Shown here: positions 26,710 to 33,787 of the stretch, piece after piece
How positions within the stretch are numbered: the stretch's first letter is position 1
Layout: each line of letters opens with the position of its first letter
Source of the DNA: Streptomyces uncialis
Lineage (GTDB): Bacteria > Actinomycetota > Actinomycetes > Streptomycetales > Streptomycetaceae
Assembly: GCF_036250755.1 (NCBI RefSeq)
Contig: NZ_CP109583.1
Location: 6,487,501 to 6,551,500, forward strand
Direction: 5' to 3'
DNA length: 64,000 nucleotides
Position numbers and translations under genes: made by a program
The notes under the pieces: model-generated
Databases searched by the model: none
The model's input: only the letters and a program-made list of their open reading frames with translations
What the model was told of the DNA's origin: nothing

Positions 26710-28665
26710 CTACAGACCGCCCCCTATGGCCGTCAGCAAGGCGAAGGGTGCCGCCGCCGAACGGGACTCCCGGACGCACGCGTGCGGGTACGGGACGGGC
26801 TCCGGGTGGGTCTCGCGGGAGTAGCCCGCCAGTACTTCCGGCAGCCGGCCGCCCCCGGCCCGCGCGGCGGCCAGCACCCCGCGCGCCACCGTCCGGGCCT
26901 CGTCGTGCAGCCCGTAGCGGGCCAGGCCCAGGGCGATCAGGGCGTTGTCGTGCGGCCACACCGAACCCCGGTGGTACGACAGCGGGTGATAGGCGGGCTG
27001 TCCGGCGGCCAGCGTCCGCACCCCCCACCCCGAGAAGAAGTCCGGCTCCAGCAGCCGCCGCCCGACCACCACCCCGTACTCCTTGTCGAGCAGCCCCGAC
27101 CACAGCAGATGCCCCGCGTCGGACGCCAGCGCGTCCAGCGGGCGCCCGTCGCCGTCCAGCGCCAGCGCCGGGAACGCGTGGCCCGCCATCCAGAAGTCCC
27201 GCTGGAACCGGTCCCGCAGATCCGCCGCCACCCGCATCAGCAGCTCCGCGTAGTCGTCGTCGTCCCACACCGTGCGGGCCAGGAACGCGGTGCGGCGCAG
27301 CGCGTCGTACGCGTAGCCCTGGGCGCCCGCCGCGACCACCGGACCCGTCGGACGGGTCCCGTCCGCGCGGCAGATCGCGCCGGGGGAGTCCTTCCAGTTC
27401 TGGTTGGCCAGCCCGCCCTCGTCCGCGTGGTAGACGAGATAGCCGTACGTGCTCAGCCCGCCGTGCTCCAGCATCCACGCCATCGCGGCCCGCGCCTGCG
27501 GCTCCAGCCGCCGGGCCAGGGAACGGTCACCGGTCGACTCCGTGTACGCGTCCAGGAGGACGAGGAACAGCGGGGTCGCGTCCACCGAACCGTAGTAACG
27601 GCCGTACGGGACCTGGTCGAAGTGCGCCAGCTCGCCGTGCCGGACCTCGTGCACGATCTTCCCCGGCTGGGCGACGACGCCCCGGGACATCTCCCGTTCC
27701 GTCGCCTGAGTCGCCGCCAGCGCGGGCAGCGTCGCCGCCGCCAGGGCGGGCAGATGCGGCAGCAGGAACAGCGAGGTCAGCAGGGCGTCCCGGCCGAGCA
27801 GCGCCGGGAACCAGGGGATGCCCGCCGCCGGGACCCGCAGCTCCTCGCCGTCCGGACCGGCAGCCCGCACCCGCAGCACCGCCAGATCCGCGAGGCCCCG
27901 CGCGCACGCCTCCGTCAGCTCCGGCCAGCCGGTGTCCGGGACGGCCGTGCACTGGGCCGCCAGCTCCTCGCGCAGCGCGTCGAGGTCGCCCGCCGCCTGC
28001 GCCGGGGAGTCCGGCACCCGGGGCACCGAGACCTCCCCGTGCGGATGGGCGGTCACCCGCAGCCGTACCTCCGTCTCCGCGTGCGGCGCCAGCTCCAGCG
28101 CCCACACCAGCCGCCGCGCCCCGGTACCCGTCTCCTCGACGGCGTCCGGGGCGGGATCGGCCGTGATCTCCGTGCGGGAAAACCATTCGCCACGGCGGTA
28201 GCCGAACATCACCCCGCCGTCCTGGGCCTCGCGGGTGCGGACCGTACCGGTCTTCGCGTACGTCCGGTGGTCCCGGCGCAGCTCGAACGGGTCGGTGAAG
28301 TCGGCGTCCACCGTCAGCCCCAGCCGTACCGTCGTCGGCACCGAACGGTTGCTCACCACCCGCAGCGACTCCACGAGCCCGTGCTCGCCGATGCCCTGCT
28401 CCCGGATGACCGTGCAGGACGGCGGCTCCTGACGGCCGCCGCGCGGCACCAGGACGCAGCGCGCCGTGTCCCCGGGACCCACCGGGGACAGCGTGTCCGG
28501 GACGGCGCCGTCCACGGTGAGCTGCCAGCGGCTCAGATGACGGGCGTCCCGGACGAACAGCCCGTCCGGTGAATCGCCGCCCGTCCGTACCCCGGTGATG
28601 TCCCCGCCGGAGCCGACGGCGGCGAAGGTCCCGCCGTGCACCAGCACATGACGCCGCTCACTCAT
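26710..28665 (-). CDS. Glycogen debranching-type glycoside hydrolase with N-terminal GDE domain
   Basis: The 651-residue protein has the N-terminal domain of glycogen-debranching-enzyme-like proteins (LVHGGTFAAVGSGGDITG, GLFVRDARHLSRWQL). An (alpha/alpha)6 barrel follows: GIPWFPALLGRDALLTSL, PGKIVHEVRHGELAHF, YYGSVDATPLFLVLLDAY, GLANQNWKDSPGAI and YHRGSVWPHDNALIALGL. It likely hydrolyses an alpha-glucan-type oligosaccharide in the cytoplasm; no signal peptide is present. It overlaps the upstream hydrolase gene by 8 bp, so the two probably work on the same substrate. Confidence 0.87.
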   Translation of the reverse strand: MSERRHVLVHGGTFAAVGSGGDITGVRTGGDSPDGLFVRDARHLSRWQLTVDGAVPDTLSPVGPGDTARCVLVPRGGRQEPPSCTVIREQGIGEHGLVESLRVVSNRSVPTTVRLGLTVDADFTDPFELRRDHRTYAKTGTVRTREAQDGGVMFGYRRGEWFSRTEITADPAPDAVEETGTGARRLVWALELAPHAETEVRLRVTAHPHGEVSVPRVPDSPAQAAGDLDALREELAAQCTAVPDTGWPELTEACARGLADLAVLRVRAAGPDGEELRVPAAGIPWFPALLGRDALLTSLFLLPHLPALAAATLPALAATQATEREMSRGVVAQPGKIVHEVRHGELAHFDQVPYGRYYGSVDATPLFLVLLDAYTESTGDRSLARRLEPQARAAMAWMLEHGGLSTYGYLVYHADEGGLANQNWKDSPGAICRADGTRPTGPVVAAGAQGYAYDALRRTAFLARTVWDDDDYAELLMRVAADLRDRFQRDFWMAGHAFPALALDGDGRPLDALASDAGHLLWSGLLDKEYGVVVGRRLLEPDFFSGWGVRTLAAGQPAYHPLSYHRGSVWPHDNALIALGLARYGLHDEARTVARGVLAAARAGGGRLPEVLAGYSRETHPEPVPYPHACVRESRSAAAPFALLTAIGGGL

Positions 28666-30256
28666 CGTCGGCCTCCCACTTCGATTCCCTCGCCCCGCGC
28701 CCGTCGTCCGTGCCGCCCGCGCTGTCCGCGCCGTTCATCCTGCCCGCGCTGTCCATGTTGTCCGTACTCGTCGCGCTCGTCGTGCTCGTCCTGCCTGTTG
28801 TACCCGTGTGGCCCGGGCCGTTCGCGCACGTTGCCGGGTCCTTGACGTCCGGCGAGGTGCCGGTGACGGCCAGGTCCAGGGCCAGCGCCGCCGTCCACGA
28901 GAAGTCCCGGGCACCGCGCGCCTCACCGGAACGGGGGTCCACGTACTCCGCGAACCCGGACTCGCCGGCCGTCGCCAGCAGCGCGGAACGCAGTGCGTCC
29001 GCCGCCGTGCGCTCGCCGTGCAGCCGCAGCCCGCGCTCCAGCAGCCAGTTGACGTTGAACCACGCCGGACCCCGCCAGTAGCGGCGCGGATCGAACGCGG
29101 CGCCCGTCAGGTCGTAGCTCGGGACCAGCCGGGCGGCGCCGCCCAGGCCGAAGTGCGGTCCCCGCAGCGTGCGCAGCAGCGCGGCCACCACCGGGCGCGG
29201 CAGCGCGGGCAGCGCCAGCGGCACCAGGCCCGCCGCCCCGCGCTCCGGGACGAGAGAGTCCGTGCGCAGGTCCCGGCAGAGGAACATCTCCCGCTCCGGG
29301 TCCCACAGCCGCCGCACCAGCGCGGCGGTCAGCCGCTCGGCGCGCGCCTCCCGGGCGGACCCGTCGCCGCGCAGTTCGGCGGTGATCCGGGCGAGCGCGT
29401 GCTCGGACAGGATCAGCAGCGCGTTGAACGCCGGGTCCTCCACGGCGAACTCCCCGAACACCGCCGGGGAGTCGGCGTACCCGCTGTCCCGGTAGCCGGT
29501 GGCCAGCCGTACGTAGCGCCGGTAGTCCAGATCCGTCGGCCGGTCCCCGGCCGCGCCGTGGGCCAGGTCCGCCCGGTGGAACGAGCCCGGCGGCGCGGGC
29601 TCCACCCGGGCCAGCGGGGCGTCCCAGCACGGGCTGTTGTCCATCCCCTGCTCCCAGGGGTGCACCACGGCGGCCAGCCCGCCGCCGCCCGCGTCCCGGC
29701 GGCCCAGCAGATAGCGGTGCCAGGCCGCGAGCCCCGGCCGCAGCCGCGCCAGGAAGCCCCGCGCGCGGGACAGCGCCGGGTCCGCGAGGTGTGTCAGCCA
29801 CACGGCGAGCGCGTGCACCGGGGGCTGCACCAGGCCGGAGGTCGCCACCGCGCGCGGGGCGCCCGCCGCCCGGCCCGCGCTCCCCGACCGCCAGAAGTCC
29901 GGGCCCGGGAAGTACGCGCCGGACGGGACCCCGGGGTTGAACACGATGTGCGGCACCCGGCCGTCCGCCCACTGGGCGCGCATCAGCGTCTCCAGCTCGG
30001 TCTGGGCCCGCAGCGGCGACACATGACGCAGCCCGATCGCGACGAACGCGGAGTCCCAGGACCACTGGTGCGGGTACAGCGCGCGGGACGGCACGGTCGA
30101 CGTGCCCGTCCAGTTGGCGTCGAGGACCCGAGCGGCACGCTCGGCGAGGCTCCCCGGCACCGGGGGACCGGCCTCGGGGGAACCGGCCTCGGGGGAACCG
30201 GGGGGCGCGGGACCGGGCGGCGGGGCGGACGGTGGATGCTGGGTGGTGCGATACAC
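28658..30256 (-). CDS. MGH1-like glycoside hydrolase ((alpha/alpha)6 barrel, GH63-related)
   Basis: The 532-residue protein contains YPHQWSWDSAFVAIGLRHVS, RVPHIVFNPG, WEQGMDNSPCWD, LDYRRYVRLATGYRD and GPAWFNVNWLLERGL. These are signatures of the mannosylglycerate hydrolase/GH63-like barrel. Substrates in the family include mannosylglycerate, glucosylglycerate and alpha-glucosides. The last ~70 residues are a low-complexity Thr/Ser/Asp/Gly tail of unknown use. The GTG start at 30256 has a GGGGAGA site. It overlaps the downstream GDE-type gene by 8 bp and is divergent from a ROK regulator that is the natural candidate for control. Confidence 0.82.
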   Translation of the reverse strand: MYRTTQHPPSAPPPGPAPPGSPEAGSPEAGPPVPGSLAERAARVLDANWTGTSTVPSRALYPHQWSWDSAFVAIGLRHVSPLRAQTELETLMRAQWADGRVPHIVFNPGVPSGAYFPGPDFWRSGSAGRAAGAPRAVATSGLVQPPVHALAVWLTHLADPALSRARGFLARLRPGLAAWHRYLLGRRDAGGGGLAAVVHPWEQGMDNSPCWDAPLARVEPAPPGSFHRADLAHGAAGDRPTDLDYRRYVRLATGYRDSGYADSPAVFGEFAVEDPAFNALLILSEHALARITAELRGDGSAREARAERLTAALVRRLWDPEREMFLCRDLRTDSLVPERGAAGLVPLALPALPRPVVAALLRTLRGPHFGLGGAARLVPSYDLTGAAFDPRRYWRGPAWFNVNWLLERGLRLHGERTAADALRSALLATAGESGFAEYVDPRSGEARGARDFSWTAALALDLAVTGTSPDVKDPATCANGPGHTGTTGRTSTTSATSTDNMDSAGRMNGADSAGGTDDGRGARESKWEADDE

Positions 30257-30580
30257 GCGGGTCTCCCCGGGCCGTGGTTTCGGGGACGGGTCGTGGGCGT
30301 GAGGGTGGGTGCGGCGTCGGGCGTGAGCTTGGGGCGCGGGTGCGGCTGAGCGCGTGGCGTCGGGCGTGAGTCTGGGTGCGGGTGGGGGTGCGGGTGCGGG
30401 TGCGGTGCCGGTGGGCGGGAGCCGGGGTGCGGGGGTGTGCGTGGCGGGGGCTGTGACCGTGACCGTGGGTGCGGCTGGGTGGCGGTGCGTCAGTTCCGCT
30501 GTGCGCGCCGCCGGGTTATGTCTGTTCGGTACGCAGAACTCAATATGTAACGTGCGATCGGTCGACGCAAGGGGGTACGC
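30257..30580. other. Divergent spacer between hydrolase pair and ROK regulator
   Basis: The first ~220 bp are a G/T-rich low-complexity stretch of GTGCGGGTG-like units with no coding signal. The last ~65 bp (30515-30580) are more AT-rich and include the inverted repeat GTTC-N8-GAAC (30524-30539) and AATATGTAA, plausible operator and promoter elements for the ROK regulator. The reading is tentative. Confidence 0.45.
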
Positions 30581-31780
30581 ATGGGCGGGCAGCGGACGAC
30601 ATCGGGGGACCTGCTTCAGTTGGTGCGCAGCGGACGGGCCACCACCCGTGGGGCGCTCCAGGAGGCCACCGGGCTGTCACGGGCGACCGTGGGACTGCGG
30701 CTCGACCGGCTCTTCCGGGCGGGCTGGCTGCGGGAGGGCGTGGCCGGACCGGTCGGCTCACCTCTCGGCGGACGCCCGTCGGCGCGGCTGGAGTTCGACA
30801 CCGTCCACGCGGTGGTGCTCGCCGCCGACCTCGGCACCCGGCACGCCCGCGCCGCCGTCCTCACCCTCGACGGGACACCGCTCGCCGAACACACCGGGCC
30901 GCTGCGGGTCGAGGACGGCCCCGAGTCCGTGCTCGGCGAACTCGGCGGCTGGTTCGCCGGGTTGCTGGACCGCGCGGGCCGGGACCCCGCGCGGGTGTGC
31001 GGGATAGGGCTCGCCGTCCCCGGGCCCGTCGACACCGCGACCGGGCGGGTCGTCCAGCCGCCCATCATGCCCGGCTGGGACGGCCACGACATCCGGGGAC
31101 GGCTGTGCCACGCCTTCACCGCCAGGACGGGCACCGGGGACGTACCCGTCCTGGTCGACAACGACGCCAACCTCATGGCGTACGGGGAACAGCGCGCGTC
31201 CTTCCCCGGATGCTCCGCGTTCGCGCTGGTCAAGGTGTCGACCGGGATCGGGGCCGGGGTGATAGTGGACGGGTCGGTGTACCGGGGGATCGACGGCGGG
31301 GCCGGGGACATCGGGCACGTCCGGGTACCGGCCGGCGCGGACGCGCTGTGCAAGTGCGGGTCCTACGGCTGTCTCGCGGCGGTCGCCAGCGGGCGGGCGC
31401 TGGCGCGGCGGCTCACGGACCTCGGGGTGCCCGCCGCGTCCGGGTCGGACGTGGGGGCGCTGCTCGCCGCGGGGCATCCCGAGGCGGTGCGGCTGGCCCG
31501 GGAGGCCGGGCGGGCGGTCGGGGAGGTACTGGCGACGGTGGTCACCCTGCTGAACCCCGGGGTGCTGATGATCGCCGGTGACCTCGCGGGGACGGCGTTC
31601 CTCACGGGCGTACGGGAGTTGCTGTACCAGCGGGCGCTGCCGCGGTCCACCGCCCGGCTGGAGGTGGTCACGGCGCGGCTCGGGGAGCGGGCGGGGCTGG
31701 TGGGGGCGGGGGCGATGGTGGTGGAGGAGTTGTACGGGGCGGAGCGGGTGGAGGAGCGGTTGTCCGCGCTGGGCGTGTAG
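30581..31780 (+). CDS. ROK-family transcriptional regulator
   Basis: The 399-residue protein has an N-terminal winged helix (~10-70: TSGDLLQLVRSGRATTRGALQ, LSRATVGLRLDRLFRAGWL). An actin-like ROK domain follows, containing LAADLGTRHARAAVL, VLVDNDANLMAYGE, STGIGAGVIVDG and GDIGHV. The zinc motif CKCGSYGCLAA fits C-x-C-G-x2-G-C, although the residue after GCL is Ala where Glu is usual. It probably responds to a sugar. It lies divergent from the two glycoside hydrolase genes, which are its likely targets. Confidence 0.92.
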   Translation: MGGQRTTSGDLLQLVRSGRATTRGALQEATGLSRATVGLRLDRLFRAGWLREGVAGPVGSPLGGRPSARLEFDTVHAVVLAADLGTRHARAAVLTLDGTPLAEHTGPLRVEDGPESVLGELGGWFAGLLDRAGRDPARVCGIGLAVPGPVDTATGRVVQPPIMPGWDGHDIRGRLCHAFTARTGTGDVPVLVDNDANLMAYGEQRASFPGCSAFALVKVSTGIGAGVIVDGSVYRGIDGGAGDIGHVRVPAGADALCKCGSYGCLAAVASGRALARRLTDLGVPAASGSDVGALLAAGHPEAVRLAREAGRAVGEVLATVVTLLNPGVLMIAGDLAGTAFLTGVRELLYQRALPRSTARLEVVTARLGERAGLVGAGAMVVEELYGAERVEERLSALGV

Positions 31781-31794
31781 GGGGTGGGTTTCTC

Positions 31795-32391
31795 TCCCGC
31801 CCACCCACCCCTCGGCTCCCGCCCGGCGCCGGCGGGCCCGGGTTCGTCCGGGTGGGCGTACTTCGTTCCTGTGCGGGTCGCCTTCGCTCGCGCTTCCTAG
31901 GTCTGTCCGGGTGGGTGTACTTGTTCCTGTGCCGTCGCTCGGTGGGTGCGCAGTTCCCCGCGCCCCTGAGGTGCTGCCCTTGACCGTTGCCCTTCGGGTG
32001 CGGGTCCGCCCTCGTTCTTGCGCGGTTCCCCGCGCCCCTGGGTCTTCTGTGCCGGGCGTACTTCGTTCCTGTGCCGTCGTTCGTGGGTTTCGCGCAGTTC
32101 CCCGCGCCCCTGGATGCTGCCCCGGTTCGGTGTTCTTCGGGTGCGGGTCGCCCTCGTTCTTGCGCAGTTCCCCGCGCCCCTTTGGGGCGCGTCCGGCTGG
32201 TTTTTCGGGTCGGTGCCGGTCGGGATTCTCCGTCCTCGCTCCAACGCGCTCGGTACGGACGTTCAGTGGCCGCACTGATGGCGTCGGAGTCTGCGGGCAG
32301 AGATTCCCGCCCACCCCCTCCCGTAGCCGGGCGAGTGCGCGAGGAGGGGCGTTCCGCACCTGAAGGGCGGCATCGGGGGCGCCTCCGGTGA
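31795..32391. repeat. Mosaic intergenic repeat cluster A
   Basis: The spacer is built of reiterated blocks. The 20-bp core GCGCAGTTCCCCGCGCCCCT or its one-base variant occurs at 31948-31967, 32020-32039, 32092-32111 and 32162-32181. Between cores lie related segments such as GTACTTCGTTCCTGTGCC. The part from 32162 to 32255 is nearly identical to 42815-42908, and 32284-32319 is identical to 42937-42972. Some cores run into an inverted copy, so hairpins can form. No open frame here looks coding. Confidence 0.85.
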
Positions 32392-33249
32392 TCAGGAAAG
32401 GTCGTCCGGGGAGCTGCATGCCTGGAACCAGTGGGCGCGGATGGCGGCCGGGTGGGAGAAGGGGTGGCGTGGGCCGGCGAGCTGGCGGTGGAGGAACTCC
32501 GTCGCGGTGCAGTCGAACCGGGTTCCGGGGTCGGGGCCGACATCCGTGACGTACACGGTCCACCGGTCGGGGTCGGGGTCTTCGGTGACCCAGTAGAACG
32601 ACTGCTCGTGCTCGTTGCCCGCCCAGGTGAGTATTCCGCCGGATGCAGGGAAGGGCGGGTGTGGCTCCCAGGGGTCCTGGCCGAGCTTCTTGTTGGTCTC
32701 GGCGTACGAGATGACCTCCTCGGGCATCAGGATCTGGAAGAAGCCGTCGAACTGGCCGCGGCCGAAGACCTCGACGAGACGCTTGTAGTCGCTGGGCAGG
32801 CGGTTTCCCAGCCGGGACTCGACCGACGCCCAGTCGACCTCGTAGGCCCTCGGGATCCAGCCGGTGAGGGTGACCAGCCGGTCCGGCCAGGGCTCGTCGG
32901 CGGACGTCCCGCCGGGGGCCGGTACAGGCCGGTGGGCGACGACCAGGAGGAGCCGGGCGGGGTCGGTGGCCTGGGCGTCGCCCAGCGCGACCCATCGTCC
33001 ACCGGACGGCCAGGCATACCTCCAGCCGCCTGGTGCGACGGCAGGCAGCGACGGCGGCAGCTCGCTGTCCTCGGTGAGCGGCTCCCCGTACCAGTTGGCG
33101 AGTTGCTCCACGAGGTCGTCCAGCGGTGTCCCTTCCGGGACGGGTACGCACACATGCCCTGCCGGATGTGCCGACTCGCCGCATATCAGCTCGGTGGAGT
33201 CCGGCCACGTGAGGTTGCCCACCGACCACAGCAGTTGTCGTAGGTCCAT
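32392..33249 (-). CDS. SMI1/KNR4 (SUKH-like) domain protein
   Basis: The 285-residue protein has an N-terminal half with LWSVGNLTWPDSTELICG and a region describing a small alpha/beta domain. A C-terminal SUKH-like domain follows: ESRLGNRLPSDYKRLVEVFG, FQILMPEEVISYAE, GILTWAGNEHEQSFYWV and TEFLHRQLAG. SUKH proteins often act as immunity proteins against nuclease or deaminase toxins, but no toxin gene is adjacent. ATG 33249 is chosen; a longer in-frame form to 33399 looks non-coding. Its 3' end abuts the mosaic repeat cluster. Confidence 0.75.
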   Translation of the reverse strand: MDLRQLLWSVGNLTWPDSTELICGESAHPAGHVCVPVPEGTPLDDLVEQLANWYGEPLTEDSELPPSLPAVAPGGWRYAWPSGGRWVALGDAQATDPARLLLVVAHRPVPAPGGTSADEPWPDRLVTLTGWIPRAYEVDWASVESRLGNRLPSDYKRLVEVFGRGQFDGFFQILMPEEVISYAETNKKLGQDPWEPHPPFPASGGILTWAGNEHEQSFYWVTEDPDPDRWTVYVTDVGPDPGTRFDCTATEFLHRQLAGPRHPFSHPAAIRAHWFQACSSPDDLS

Positions 33250-33451
33250 GACGGCAGCCAACCACCCCCCACTGACATCGTCCCGGAGTTCCACGGCCTC
33301 GCGGACGCGCGGCGGAGCCGGTGCGAGGCCACTTGGCATGCCGTACGGCACCCGATACCCCGGCACCGGACCCGCCCGGCACCGGGAATCCCCGCGCACG
33401 GGGACTGTCCGGATCGTGGGATTCGGCGGGGCGGGCGGGGCGTGATTCGCG

Positions 33452-33543
33452 CCACCTTTGAGGGTGGTGCCGCTCTGATGAGCGATCGATCAGCGGATGC
33501 ACTTCTCCAAGGGGTGGCACTGAGTGTCACCCCGTTCTTTTTT
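33452..33543 (+). ncRNA. Candidate structured RNA ending in an intrinsic terminator
   Basis: Three consecutive stem-loops can be drawn: CCACC/GGTGG (33452-33467), CGCTC-TGAT-GAGCG (33471-33484), and a 10-bp stem with one mismatch (33511-33520 with 33524-33533). A T-rich run, GTTCTTTTTT (33534-33543), follows directly. The last element is a textbook Rho-independent terminator in plus orientation, yet no plus-strand gene lies upstream for 1.6 kb. It may end a small RNA or attenuate a long leader of ppdK. No Rfam family is recognised by eye. Another hairpin (33571-33586) lies downstream. Confidence 0.5.
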
Positions 33544-33729
33544 ACTGCCCGAAATCAAATGTAGGGGAATCCGCTCAGGTGAGCGGAGTGGGTCATGTTC
33601 CGGTGTGCTTGGGTTCAAGAGGTGAACGCATCAGGGGTGCGGGTGTCACTCCGCTGCCGGTTTCGATCTGCTGGCGGACGAGTGGTTGCGGTCGTACGAC
33701 AGGCAGGTGGACGTACCCATAAGCCTTTG

Positions 33730-33787
33730 ATCTGGGTATGTTCCTCGCCGTCAGGGCAGCCAGCCGATCCTTGAGGAGTCGAGTCCC
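33730..33787 (+). promoter_or_regulatory. Probable ppdK promoter and leader
   Basis: A -10-like TATGTT at 33737-33742 within CTGGGTATGTTCC would place transcription start around 33749 and give a leader of ~40 nt ending in GAGGAGTCGAG before ATG 33788. A matching -35 is not obvious. The assignment is visual. Confidence 0.35.

Noticed and set aside
33381..33410. Hairpin CCCCGCGCACGGGG resembling a type I-E CRISPR repeat
   Set aside because: Only one copy is present, with no spaced repeats and no cas genes in the window.
30758..33520. 920-codon minus-strand open frame
   Set aside because: It crosses the ROK gene antisense, a repeat cluster and an alternative frame of the SUKH-like gene; the translation is low complexity with repeat-derived sequence.
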